64,000 bases of DNA from the NCBI GenBank assembly GCA_902768985.1, contig CACXNA010000008.1, forward strand, positions 62,001 through 126,000, in the 5' to 3' direction. Under the pieces are notes generated by a model, which made no database searches, was not told where the DNA came from, and was given only the letters and a program-made list of their open reading frames with translations. The DNA comes from an uncultured Bacteroidia bacterium. GTDB taxonomy: Bacteria > Bacteroidota > Bacteroidia > Bacteroidales > UBA932. Position 1 is the first letter of the stretch, and the number at the start of each line of letters is the position of its first letter. A program made the position numbers and the translations under genes. Below are positions 17,894-26,096 of this stretch, piece by piece.

Positions 17894-19045
17894 TTACAGG
17901 CGCCTGGCGCCGTCGGAAATGACCACGTCGTAGATCTTGGGGGCGTGGCCGAACTTGAGCGCGAATTCCGCCTTAGCGGCCGCCACGAAGGGCAGGTAGA
18001 GTTCGTCCTTGACGAGGTTGATGGTGCAGCCGCCGAAGCCGCCGCCCATAACGCGGGAGCCCGTGACGCCGAGCCGGCGGGCCAGGCGGTTGAGGAAGTC
18101 GAGCTCCTCGCAGCTGACCTCGTAGAGCTTGCTCAGGCCGAAATGCGTCTGGTACATCATCTCGCCGACGGTCTCGTAGTCACCGCGCTCCAGGGCGTCG
18201 CAGACGTCCAGCACGCGCTGGACCTCGCCGATGACGTATTCCGCGCGGAGGAAGTCCTCGCTGGAAATCTCGCCCCGCACCTCGTCCAGCCAGACGCGTT
18301 TGCAGTCGCTCAGGCAGTCGATTTCGGGATGGTTCTTCTTGATCGCGGCGGCGGCGCGCTCGCAGCTCTGGCGGCGGAAATTGTAGGCCGACGAGGCGAG
18401 CTCGTGCTTCACGCAGGAGTCCACGAGCACGAGTTTGTAGCCCTTCGGGTCGAAGGGGAAATATTTGTATTCAAGCGTCTTGCAGTTGAGGCGGATGAGG
18501 CTGCCCGCCTTGCCGAAGCAGGAGGCGAACTGATCCATGATGCCGCAGTTCACGCCGCAGTAGTTGTGCTCCGTGCTCTGGCCGATCTTCGCCAGCTCGA
18601 ACTTGTCGATGCCGTTCTGGAAGAGGTCGTTGATGGCGAACGCGAAGCAGCTCTCCAGGGCTGCGGAGGAAGAAAGGCCGGCGCCGATGGGCACATCGCC
18701 CGCAAAGACGGCATCGAAGCCCTCCACGCGACCGCCGCGCTTGATCGTCTCCCGGCAGACGCCGAAGACGTAGCTCGCCCACTGCTCGGCGGGTTTGTCC
18801 TCCTCTTCCAGGCCGAAGCTCGTCGCGGCGTTCCTGTCGACGGCGAAGAGGTTCACGGTCTTCGTGCCGTTGGGACGGATTTCCGCCACGATGCCCTTGT
18901 CGATGGCGCCGGGGAAGACGTAACCGCCGTTGTAGTCCGTGTGTTCGCCGATGAGGTTGACGCGGCCGGCCGCGGCATACAGGGTGCCGCCTTCGCCGTA
19001 GAAGGAGAGGAATTTCTCGTGAATGGTGCTGAGCATGTTGTCCAT
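17894..19045 (-). CDS. galK: Galactokinase
   Basis: GalK phosphorylates alpha-D-galactose in the Leloir pathway. The 383 residues carry the galactokinase signature GRVNLIGEHTDYNGG near residue 25, the GHMP ATP-binding motif PIGAGLSSSAALE near residue 125 and the third motif GGGFGGCTINLV. There is no signal peptide, so it is cytoplasmic. The gene is alone here; galM lies 36 kb away and galT is not in the window. The promoter carries a 7-bp inverted repeat across the start region. Confidence 0.96.
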   Translation of the reverse strand: MDNMLSTIHEKFLSFYGEGGTLYAAAGRVNLIGEHTDYNGGYVFPGAIDKGIVAEIRPNGTKTVNLFAVDRNAATSFGLEEEDKPAEQWASYVFGVCRETIKRGGRVEGFDAVFAGDVPIGAGLSSSAALESCFAFAINDLFQNGIDKFELAKIGQSTEHNYCGVNCGIMDQFASCFGKAGSLIRLNCKTLEYKYFPFDPKGYKLVLVDSCVKHELASSAYNFRRQSCERAAAAIKKNHPEIDCLSDCKRVWLDEVRGEISSEDFLRAEYVIGEVQRVLDVCDALERGDYETVGEMMYQTHFGLSKLYEVSCEELDFLNRLARRLGVTGSRVMGGGFGGCTINLVKDELYLPFVAAAKAEFALKFGHAPKIYDVVISDGARRL

Positions 19046-19062
19046 GGTATGTGGTTTTTAAG

Positions 19063-19107
19063 ATTTGTCGCAAGGACAAATTTATCAATAATAAACGATA
19101 AAGACAA
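19063..19107 (-). promoter_or_regulatory. galK promoter with overlapping dyad
   Basis: On the minus strand a TTG (19105-19107) and TAAATTTG (19077-19084) are 20 bases apart. A perfect inverted repeat ATTTGTC-N5-GACAAAT at 19063-19081 begins inside the -7 box and covers the expected transcription start, so it may be an operator. The -7 box touches the stop codon of the upstream gene. Confidence 0.7.
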
Positions 19108-19933
19108 CAGGCAGATGATCGCTGACGCCGCCCGTGTAGCGCGGCCCGACGAAGGTCCGGCGGGGTTTCATGCCCCCGAAGGCCTTGTCCTCCTCCAGCA
19201 GGAGCGGGTCGGCAAATTCTTCCTCACGCACGCGGGAGAAACCTTCGGCGAAGCCGCCGTCGATCTTCTCCCATTTTCCGTTATACTTGATCGTTCCCCC
19301 GCCGCGGCCCCACAGGTCCTCGTTGAAATCCCCCACCGCCAGCGTGCGCGGCTGCCCGGCGGCGTGCAGCGAGTCCGTGAGCGCGCGCAGCCGCGCCTGC
19401 GCCGCCTCCCGCCGCTCCGCCTTGCCGCCCAGCTGGGAGGGGTGGTGGTTCACCAGGATGGCCAGGCGGTCGAACTCCGCCAGGAGGATGTCGCGCGTGG
19501 CCATCACGCCGCCCGCGCTGTCCGGGAGGTGCTTCGGCGCGCTGGCGCGCAGGGGGAGCGTCGACGCGCGGCAGAGCAGCGCGCAGTCGATGCCGCGGTG
19601 GTCGGGGGAGTCGTAGTGGACGATGCGGTAGTCGAGCTTGCGCAGGGCCGTCTCCCGGATGAGCCGGCGCAGCACGAAGGCGTTCTCGACTTCGGCGAAG
19701 CCCACGGCGTCCGGCAGCCTCCCATGGCGGTCGGCAATGCGCAGCAACGTCTTCGCAATGGCGTCGCATTTGGCCTGGAAACGGCCTTTCGTCCAGTATT
19801 GGGGCTTACCTTCGGAATGGTAGTCGAAGAAGTTCTCGACGTTCCAGAAAACGACCAACAGCGAATCCTGTTGGGAAAACGCGCGGGGAGAAAACCCCAG
19901 CAGCAGGGTCAGTATAATCATAGTCCGTTTCAT
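19085..19933 (-). CDS. Secreted endonuclease/exonuclease/phosphatase-family hydrolase
   Basis: The 282 residues begin with a signal peptide (MKRTMIILTLLLGFSPRAFS). The EEP fold is recognised by VVFWNVENFFDY near residue 27 (metal-binding Asn and Glu), GFAEVEN, DHRGIDCALL, GDFNED and the terminal GGVSDHLPV with its catalytic Asp-His. Members cut nucleic acids or phosphoesters; the substrate cannot be told here. A location in the periplasm or outside fits nutrient scavenging. Export makes a DNA-repair role unlikely. Confidence 0.88.
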   Translation of the reverse strand: MKRTMIILTLLLGFSPRAFSQQDSLLVVFWNVENFFDYHSEGKPQYWTKGRFQAKCDAIAKTLLRIADRHGRLPDAVGFAEVENAFVLRRLIRETALRKLDYRIVHYDSPDHRGIDCALLCRASTLPLRASAPKHLPDSAGGVMATRDILLAEFDRLAILVNHHPSQLGGKAERREAAQARLRALTDSLHAAGQPRTLAVGDFNEDLWGRGGGTIKYNGKWEKIDGGFAEGFSRVREEEFADPLLLEEDKAFGGMKPRRTFVGPRYTGGVSDHLPVVFIVYY

Positions 19934-19957
19934 ACCGCGAATATGGCGAATTTTACG

Positions 19958-19965
19958 TACATTTG
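19958..19965 (+). promoter_or_regulatory. -7 box TACATTTG for ychF
   Basis: TACATTTG lies 23 bases before the ychF ATG. A CAAA follows six bases after the box, giving a short dyad. No clear -33 is seen. Confidence 0.6.
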
Positions 19966-19988
19966 CACCACCAAACAGCTAAGATTCT

Positions 19989-21092
19989 ATGTCCCTGAAA
20001 TGCGGTATCGTCGGCCTGCCGAACGTAGGCAAGTCCACCCTCTTCAATTGCGTCAGCTCCGGGAAGGCCCAGAGCGCCAATTTCCCGTTCTGTACCATTG
20101 AGCCGAACCTCGGCTCCACCAACGTCCCTGACAAGCGCCTCGAGGTGCTTTCCGATATCTGCAAGCCGCAGCGCACGATCCCCGCGACGGTCGACATCGT
20201 CGACATCGCCGGCCTGGTGCGCGGCGCCAGTCGCGGAGAGGGCCTGGGCAACCAGTTCCTCGCCAACATCCGCGAGTGCGACGCCATCCTGCACGTGCTG
20301 CGCTGCTTCGACGACGGCAACGTCGTCCACGTGGACGGCTCCGTGGACCCGGTCCGGGACAAGGAAGTCGTGGACCTGGAGCTGCAGATCAAGGACCTGG
20401 AGACGGTCAACGCACGTATCGCCAAGGTGCAGAAGCAGGCCACGACCGGCGGCGACAAGGAAGCCAAGAAGCTCCTGGCGCTGCTGCTTCGCTACAAGGA
20501 AGCGCTCGAGCAGGGCAAGTCCTGCCGCAGCGTGCTCCCGCAGAACGAAGAGGAGGCCGTCCTCGCGCACGACCTCTTTCTGCTGACCGACAAGCCCGTG
20601 ATGTACGTTTGCAACGTCGACGACGCTTCCGCGGTAAATGGAAACAAATATGTTGACGCCGTCCGCGAGGCCGTCAAGGACGAGTACGCCGAGATCCTGA
20701 TCATCTCCGCCCGCACGGAGTCCGAAATTGCCGAGATGGAGGACTACGACGACCGGCAGATGTTCCTCGAGGAGATGGGCCTGCACGAGTCGGGCGTCGT
20801 CCGCCTGATCCAGGGCGCCTACCACCTGCTGGGCCTGCAGACCTTCTTCACGGCGGGCGCCGACGAGTGCCGCGCCTGGACCATCCACCAGGGCGACAAG
20901 GCCCCCAAGGCCGCCGGCGTCATCCATTCCGACTTCGAGAAGGGCTTCATCCGCGCCGAGGTCATCAAGTACGACGACTTCGTCCAGTACAAGACCGAGG
21001 CGGCCGTGCGCGCTGCCGGCAAGATGGGCATCGAGGGCAAGGACTACGTCGTCCAGGACGGCGATATAATGCATTTCCTGTTCAATGTCTGA
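19989..21092 (+). CDS. ychF: Ribosome-binding ATPase YchF (OLA1 family)
   Basis: YchF is an Obg-family nucleotide hydrolase that binds ribosomes and prefers ATP. The 367 residues have the P-loop GLPNVGKST at 8-16, the EPNLGSTNVPD switch region, DIAGLVRGAS as G3, a G4 segment CNVDD in place of the NKxD of true GTPases, and the C-terminal TGS-like domain ending VVQDGDIMHFLFNV. It is monocistronic with its own promoter. Confidence 0.97.
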   Translation: MSLKCGIVGLPNVGKSTLFNCVSSGKAQSANFPFCTIEPNLGSTNVPDKRLEVLSDICKPQRTIPATVDIVDIAGLVRGASRGEGLGNQFLANIRECDAILHVLRCFDDGNVVHVDGSVDPVRDKEVVDLELQIKDLETVNARIAKVQKQATTGGDKEAKKLLALLLRYKEALEQGKSCRSVLPQNEEEAVLAHDLFLLTDKPVMYVCNVDDASAVNGNKYVDAVREAVKDEYAEILIISARTESEIAEMEDYDDRQMFLEEMGLHESGVVRLIQGAYHLLGLQTFFTAGADECRAWTIHQGDKAPKAAGVIHSDFEKGFIRAEVIKYDDFVQYKTEAAVRAAGKMGIEGKDYVVQDGDIMHFLFNV

Positions 21093-21111
21093 CGACATTG
21101 CGGAAATGCAT

Positions 21112-21172
21112 AGTTATTCATTGAGGGGCGGTCCCCTCAAACTCCCCTGGTCGGCATAGCCTCCGAAACCAA
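21112..21172. repeat. REP-like repeat, copy 2
   Basis: The inverted repeat TGAGGGG / CCCCTCA is followed by ACTCCCC, GGTCGG and CTCCGAAACC, matching copy 1 at 17791-17847 with a few substitutions. It fills most of the space between ychF and the CpXC gene. Confidence 0.6.
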
Positions 21173-21184
21173 CAACCAGTAGCA

Positions 21185-21766
21185 ATGAAAGCAACAACCC
21201 AGTGCTCCAAGTGCGGAGCGGAACATAGCGTGGAGATCCCGCAGAGCGTGAACGTGGCGACGGATCCGGACCTGAAGGAGAAGGTCCGGAGCGGCGAGCT
21301 GTTCACCTGGGCCTGCCCGCACTGCGGCGCCTCGAACCTGCTGTCCGTGCCGTTCCTGTACCACGACCCGGACGCGCACCTGATGCTGGTCCTGAGTCCG
21401 GCGCCGCTGGGCGCCGAGGGCCTGCAGGAGGGCTACACCGGCCGCCAGGTGCGGACCGTGGGCGATCTCGTGGAGAAGATCAAGATCTTCGACGCGGATC
21501 TGGATGACATCACCATAGAGATGTGCAAGTTCGTGACCTGCCAGGAGCTGAAAAAGGACGTTTCGCTGCGTTTTGCGGGCCTGAACGGGGCCGACGGGGA
21601 AATGACCTTCACCTACCCGCAGGACGGCCAGATGGAGCTCGTAGCCGTCGGATTCAACGTATACGAAGATTGCGCCGGCATTCTCCGACGCAATCCCCAG
21701 ATTCGCGAATCTGTCCAGGGCCTTGCCTGCATCGACCAGGCCTGGCTCTCCCGCTATTTCCGCTAG
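21185..21766 (+). CDS. CpXC-domain zinc-ribbon protein
   Basis: The 193-residue protein begins with two CxxC pairs, CSKC near residue 7 and CPHC near residue 45, the pattern of the CpXC family. The rest is a mixed alpha/beta domain with no catalytic motif that I recognise. It has no signal peptide. Function is unknown; metal binding is likely from the cysteines. It abuts the convergent hydrolase gene with no gap. Confidence 0.75.
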   Translation: MKATTQCSKCGAEHSVEIPQSVNVATDPDLKEKVRSGELFTWACPHCGASNLLSVPFLYHDPDAHLMLVLSPAPLGAEGLQEGYTGRQVRTVGDLVEKIKIFDADLDDITIEMCKFVTCQELKKDVSLRFAGLNGADGEMTFTYPQDGQMELVAVGFNVYEDCAGILRRNPQIRESVQGLACIDQAWLSRYFR

Positions 21767-22606
21767 TTAAAACGCGGCGATCAGCTCCTCGTTGGTGTAG
21801 GCGTCGGCGCCGTAGCAGGTCTTCAGGTAGGCCAGGCCGCCGAGGTAGTCCTCTTCCGTGAAGGAGTTGGTCGCTTCCTTGGCGACGACCACATCGTAGC
21901 CGAGGCAGTAGGCGTCTGCGGAGGTGTGGCGGCAGCACATGTGCGTGTGCAGGCCGGTGATGACGACGGTCTGGACGCCCAGCTCCTTCAGGAGGATGTC
22001 CAGGTCGGTCTGGAAGAAACCGCTGTAGCGGCGCTTGGGCACCACGTAATCCTTGTCGCAGAGACCCAGCTCCGGGATGACCTCGGCGCCGGGCGTGCCC
22101 TTCAGGGCGTGGTCGCCCCAGAGCTTCAGCTCGCGGTCGATGCCGGGCAGGTGGCAGTCGTTGCAGAAAATCACGGGCACGCCCTTCTCGCGGGCGGCTT
22201 TCAGCAGGGCGGCGGTAGCGGGGACGATGGCGCGGCCGCGATCGCAGCCCAGGGCGCCGGTGACGAAGTCGTTGAGCATGTCAACGACAAGGATAGCAGG
22301 ATGGTTGAGTTTCATTACTTTATTTTTGTTTGAGTGTTTGTCAATTCGTTTCCATAGCCAGTACATGAAGGCGCCCCAGGCGAGGAAGAGCGCGACGTAG
22401 ACCCAGTACGGCAGGCGGGCCTGGTAAGTGTCCCAATCGAGCACTTTCTCATATTCCGGGATATCGGCGTAGTAGTAGGCGCCGGCGCCGAAGTCCAGCT
22501 CCGGGTTGAGGCCGATCCGCCGCACCATGATGTACACGGCGGCGGCGATCGTCAGCGCCCCCACGGCGAAGAACGCCACCCGGGCCGCGGTCCTGCGCCT
22601 GGACAT
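21767..22606 (-). CDS. Isochorismatase-like cysteine hydrolase with N-terminal membrane segment
   Basis: Residues 1-97 hold two hydrophobic segments (about 9-27 and 67-86) around a short acidic, tyrosine-rich loop. Residues 98-279 form a complete isochorismatase/nicotinamidase-type domain: Asp in LVVDMLNDF, Lys in HALKGTPG and Cys in TGLHTHMCCRHTSADA make the expected triad. A nicotinamidase or related amidase activity is plausible but not proven. The Met at the domain boundary (codon at 22313-22315) follows an A-rich stretch that looks like a leader, so a separate 182-residue product is also possible. It starts six bases after the YeiH-type gene, so they form an operon. Confidence 0.8.
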   Translation of the reverse strand: MSRRRTAARVAFFAVGALTIAAAVYIMVRRIGLNPELDFGAGAYYYADIPEYEKVLDWDTYQARLPYWVYVALFLAWGAFMYWLWKRIDKHSNKNKVMKLNHPAILVVDMLNDFVTGALGCDRGRAIVPATAALLKAAREKGVPVIFCNDCHLPGIDRELKLWGDHALKGTPGAEVIPELGLCDKDYVVPKRRYSGFFQTDLDILLKELGVQTVVITGLHTHMCCRHTSADAYCLGYDVVVAKEATNSFTEEDYLGGLAYLKTCYGADAYTNEELIAAF

Positions 22607-22612
22607 CGCCGC

Positions 22613-23968
22613 CTAGGACAGGTGCGGGATCGGGAAGAGCACGCCGCTGAGCAGCAGCCACACCGCAAAGAAGGTCAGCGCGATGTTGAAGATCTGCCCG
22701 ACGAGGTACAGCCAGAGCGGCTTACCGCCCTGCATCTGCTTCACCAGGTCCTTGAAATTGGTGTCCAGGCCGATGCTGACGAAGGCCAGCACGAAGGCCC
22801 AGTTCTTATACTGGTCGAGCACGCCGTTGATGGCCTTGACCTGGTCCGCACCGGCGAGCGGCTGGACGAGGAAGGACGCCACGAGCGACGCGACGAAGAA
22901 GCCGATGATGAATTTCGGGAAGCGGGTCCAGATCTCGCCGGCGCCCACTTTCTGGCCGTCCTTCTTGTTCACGCTGGTCGCGAAGAAGAGGGCCACGAAG
23001 AAGGCGATGAAGCCGATGAGGATGTTCTGGATCATCTTGACCAGCACGGCGGCCTGCTCGGCCTCGCCGCCCAGCACGGAGCCCGCCACGGCCACGGCGC
23101 CGGTGCTGTCCACCGTGCCGCCGATGAGCGCGCCGCCCATGATGGCGGACATGCCCGTGGCGCGGATGATGACCGGCTCGAGGGCCATCATCAGGACCGT
23201 GAAGATGATCGAGATGGAGATCGTCATCGTCAGGTCGTCCTTCTTGCAGTTGGAGGCCGCGCCCGTGGCGATGGCCGCGGACGTACCGCAGACGCTCGTC
23301 GCGGAGGCCATGGTGATGACCAGCGGCTTGTTGTCCATCTTCAGGACCTTCGTGCCGAACCACCACATGAACAGGATCACGACCGGGGTCACGATCCAGG
23401 CGATGCCGAGGCCGTAGAGGCCGAATTTGGCGATATTGGAGAAGAGGACGGAGAAGCCCATGATGACGAGGCCCGTCTTGATGTAGAATTCCGTTTTTAC
23501 GGCCGGTTTCAGCCACTTCGGCGTGCCGACGGTGTTGGACACCAGCATGCCCACGATAAGCGCCCAGAAGGCCCATTCCAGGTAGCGGTTGAGCGTGAAC
23601 TCGGCGCTGATCAGGCGGACGATCACCGACAGGGCGAAAACCACGAGGAAGGCAGGCACGAACTTCTTCACCTTTTCGCCCGTCAGGGCGGCCCCGACGG
23701 TGAAGAGGACGCCCAGCACGAGCACCGTGCGCAGGAGCTTGAGCCAGAAGGCGCCGGAGGCGAATTGCTGCCCGAGGGGCACGACCTTGGCCATCTGGGC
23801 GTCGCTGAGCGCTTCGCCCCAGGTCCAGGTCTTGAAGGTCAGCGCGGAGAAGTCAAACGCTTTCGTGAGGACGGCCACCATACCGATGGCGATGACGACA
23901 AAGCCGATCCAGACGGCCAGCCAGTCCTCTGTTTTCCAGAGCTTGGACAAATTCTGTTTGTTTGCCAT
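22613..23968 (-). CDS. YeiH-family (UPF0324) putative anion/sulfate exporter
   Basis: This 451-residue integral membrane protein has about ten hydrophobic segments and the family features around VSNTVGTPKWLKPA, TSVCGTSAAIATG and GGTVDSTGAVAVAG. Family members are called putative sulfate exporters; the real substrate is not established. The start is the ATG giving MANKQNLSK. Longer in-frame extensions run through the TATCTTTG promoter and are rejected. It is first in an operon with the membrane-fused cysteine hydrolase. Confidence 0.88.
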   Translation of the reverse strand: MANKQNLSKLWKTEDWLAVWIGFVVIAIGMVAVLTKAFDFSALTFKTWTWGEALSDAQMAKVVPLGQQFASGAFWLKLLRTVLVLGVLFTVGAALTGEKVKKFVPAFLVVFALSVIVRLISAEFTLNRYLEWAFWALIVGMLVSNTVGTPKWLKPAVKTEFYIKTGLVIMGFSVLFSNIAKFGLYGLGIAWIVTPVVILFMWWFGTKVLKMDNKPLVITMASATSVCGTSAAIATGAASNCKKDDLTMTISISIIFTVLMMALEPVIIRATGMSAIMGGALIGGTVDSTGAVAVAGSVLGGEAEQAAVLVKMIQNILIGFIAFFVALFFATSVNKKDGQKVGAGEIWTRFPKFIIGFFVASLVASFLVQPLAGADQVKAINGVLDQYKNWAFVLAFVSIGLDTNFKDLVKQMQGGKPLWLYLVGQIFNIALTFFAVWLLLSGVLFPIPHLS

Positions 23969-23998
23969 TTCTACAGGTTTTGGTACATATACAACAAA

Positions 23999-24006
23999 CA
24001 AAGATA
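23999..24006 (-). promoter_or_regulatory. -7 box TATCTTTG for the YeiH-type gene
   Basis: The minus strand reads TATCTTTG, 30 bases before the chosen ATG. It is divergent from the uxuA promoter, with 12 bases between the two -7 boxes. Confidence 0.65.
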
Positions 24007-24018
24007 GGTAATTTTTCC

Positions 24019-24037
24019 TAACTTTGTCTTTGACAAA
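24019..24037 (+). promoter_or_regulatory. uxuA promoter -7 box with overlapping dyad
   Basis: TAACTTTG at 24019-24026 is the -7 box. A perfect inverted repeat TTTGTC-TTT-GACAAA at 24023-24037 starts in it and covers the expected transcription start, so it is an operator candidate. The uxuA ATG follows 10 bases after the dyad. Confidence 0.65.
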
Positions 24038-24047
24038 ACATACACCT

Positions 24048-25220
24048 ATGGAGAAAACCTGGAGATGGTTCGGCCCTGCCGACAAGATCACTTTGGAGAT
24101 GCTGCGCCAGATCGGCGTGGAGGGAATCGTGACCGCCCTGCATCAATACGCCCCCGGCGAGCTTTGGCCGGAGGCCGACATCCGCGCCCTGCAGGAGTAC
24201 ATCGCCGCGGCCGGCCTGCGCTGGTCGGTGGTGGAGAGCCTGCCCGTGAGCGAGGAGATCAAGTACGCCGGTCCGAACCGGGATGCCCTGATCGAGACCT
24301 ACCGCGAGAGCCTCGCGAACTTGGGTCGCTGCGGCATCCACACCATCTGCTACAACTTCATGCCCGTGCTCGACTGGGCCCGCACGGACCTCGAGCACCC
24401 CATGCCCGACGGCACCACGGCCCTGTATTTTGACCGCGTGCGCTTCGCTTATTTCGATATCAAGATCCTGGCGCGCGAAGGCGCGGAGAAGGATTTCCCG
24501 CCGGAGGTACTCGAGCAGGTCGAGGCGCTCGACCGTACAATCACCCAGGCGGAGAAGGAGCAGCTCGTGGACGCGCTCATCGTCAAGACGCAGGGCTTCG
24601 TGAACGGCCCGCTGGGCGGCGAAGGCTCGCCCGTGGCGAAATTCCGCGCCCTGATGGCGCCGTACGCCGGCGTCACCAAGGAGCAGCTGCGCGAGAACCT
24701 GCGCTATTTCCTCGAGGCCATCATGCCCGTCTGCCGCGAGTGGGACCTCCGCATGTGCATCCACCCCGACGACCCGCCCATGCCCGTCTTCGGCATGCCG
24801 CGCATCATCTGCAGCGCCGACGACATCCGCTGGATGCTGAACGCCGTCGATGACTTCCACAACGGCCTGACCTTCTGCGCCGGCTCGCTCTCCGCGGGCG
24901 CACACAACGACGTGGAGGCGATGGCGCGCGAGTTCGCGCCGCGCACGCACTTCGTGCACCTGCGCACCTGCCAGCTGCTGCCGGGCGGCAACTTCGTCGA
25001 GGCGCCGCACACCAACGGCCGCGTGGACCTCGTGGAGCTGATCCGCATTTTCGAGCGCGAAGGGAGGGACCTCCCGATGCGCGTGGACCACGGCCGGACG
25101 ATGCTCGGCGACGAGACCCGCGGCTACAACCCCGGCTACAGCTTCCACGGCCGCATGCTGGCCCTCGGCCAGGTCAGCGGCATGATGGCGGCCGTTCAGA
25201 ACGAATTCAAAAAGCAATAA
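24048..25220 (+). CDS. uxuA: D-mannonate dehydratase UxuA
   Basis: UxuA dehydrates D-mannonate to 2-keto-3-deoxy-D-gluconate in glucuronate catabolism. The 390 residues begin MEKTWRWFGPADKI, a hallmark of the family, and continue with the TIM-barrel segments GIHTICYNFMPVLDW, CIHPDDPPMPVFGMPRI and VDHGRTMLGDE containing the metal-binding residues. A TTG start eight codons upstream lies inside the -7 box and is rejected. It is followed after four bases by the SDR gene and precedes the alpha-glucuronidase genes, which fits use of glucuronic acid from xylan. Confidence 0.96.
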   Translation: MEKTWRWFGPADKITLEMLRQIGVEGIVTALHQYAPGELWPEADIRALQEYIAAAGLRWSVVESLPVSEEIKYAGPNRDALIETYRESLANLGRCGIHTICYNFMPVLDWARTDLEHPMPDGTTALYFDRVRFAYFDIKILAREGAEKDFPPEVLEQVEALDRTITQAEKEQLVDALIVKTQGFVNGPLGGEGSPVAKFRALMAPYAGVTKEQLRENLRYFLEAIMPVCREWDLRMCIHPDDPPMPVFGMPRIICSADDIRWMLNAVDDFHNGLTFCAGSLSAGAHNDVEAMAREFAPRTHFVHLRTCQLLPGGNFVEAPHTNGRVDLVELIRIFEREGRDLPMRVDHGRTMLGDETRGYNPGYSFHGRMLALGQVSGMMAAVQNEFKKQ

Positions 25221-25224
25221 GGAT

Positions 25225-26040
25225 ATGAACGAACTCTACTCCGTAGCCGGCAAGGTGGCCGTGATCAGCGGCGCCGCCGGAGCCCTGGGCGGCTCGCTCG
25301 CCCGCCATTTCGCCGCACAAGGCGCTGATGTCGTGGCGCTGGTCCACCGTCCCGAACAGGTCGAACCCACCGTCTCCGCGCTCAAGGCGCTCGGCGGAAA
25401 TCCCATCGGATACGCCTGCAACGTGATGGACACCGCCGAGGTGAGCCGCATCGCCGACGAAGTCGTCGCGAAATTCGGCCGCGTGGACATCCTCATCAAT
25501 GTCGCGGGCGGCAACGTCCCCGGCGCGACCATCATGCCCGACCAGAACTTCTGGGACATGAAGCTCGAGGACTGGACCAAGGTGCTCGACCTCAACCTCA
25601 ACGGCACGGTCTATCCCTGCCACGTCTTCACGAAAGTCTTCGCGAAGCAGGGCTATGGCTGCATCTTGAACATCTCCTCGATGGCCGCTTACGACGCCCT
25701 TTCCCGCGTTGCGGGCTATGGCGCCGCCAAGGAAGGCGTGTCCAACTTCACCCGCTGGCTGGCTGCCGAGCTGGCCATCAAGTATGGCGAAAAGATCCGC
25801 GTGAACGCGCTTGCGCCGGGATTCTTCATCGGCAAGCAGAACCGCGCCGCGCTCCTCAACGAGGACGGCTCCCTGACCGAGCGCTCGGTCAAGGTCATCG
25901 CCAAGACCCCGATGCGCCGCTTCGGCGACCTGACGGAGCTCAACGGCGCCGCGCAGTTCCTCTGCTCCGACGCCGCCTCCTTCGTCACGGGCGTGATACT
26001 CCCGGTCGACGGCGGTTTCAGTTCCTTTAGCGGAATTTAA
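25225..26040 (+). CDS. SDR-family oxidoreductase, probably D-mannonate oxidoreductase
   Basis: The 271 residues have the classical short-chain dehydrogenase pattern: cofactor motif SGAAGALGGSLA near residue 15, NVAGG near 89, the catalytic Ser in ISSMAAYDA and the YGAAK motif, and the terminal VTGVILPVDGGF. Pairing with uxuA suggests that it converts D-fructuronate to D-mannonate in place of classical UxuB, which is known for SDRs in such operons. The substrate is inferred from context only. A strong hairpin follows the stop. Confidence 0.85.
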   Translation: MNELYSVAGKVAVISGAAGALGGSLARHFAAQGADVVALVHRPEQVEPTVSALKALGGNPIGYACNVMDTAEVSRIADEVVAKFGRVDILINVAGGNVPGATIMPDQNFWDMKLEDWTKVLDLNLNGTVYPCHVFTKVFAKQGYGCILNISSMAAYDALSRVAGYGAAKEGVSNFTRWLAAELAIKYGEKIRVNALAPGFFIGKQNRAALLNEDGSLTERSVKVIAKTPMRRFGDLTELNGAAQFLCSDAASFVTGVILPVDGGFSSFSGI

Positions 26041-26072
26041 AACGGGGACCGCATCGCGCGGTCCCCGTTTCG
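26041..26072. terminator. Bidirectional terminator between the SDR gene and GH43
   Basis: A 12-bp perfect stem AACGGGGACCGC and its complement surrounds a five-base loop directly after the SDR stop. Short T runs flank it on both strands, so it can end both converging transcripts. Confidence 0.8.
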
Positions 26073-26096
26073 GTAAGGTTTCAGTACGGTTTATTG

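Noticed and set aside
17792-20101. 769-codon plus-strand open frame across galK and the EEP-family gene
   Set aside because: It starts in the REP-like repeat, crosses two recognised minus-strand genes and their promoters, and encodes no known domain.
23969-24091. N-terminal extension of the YeiH-type protein
   Set aside because: The extra codons run through the TATCTTTG promoter, and the family normally starts near MANKQ.
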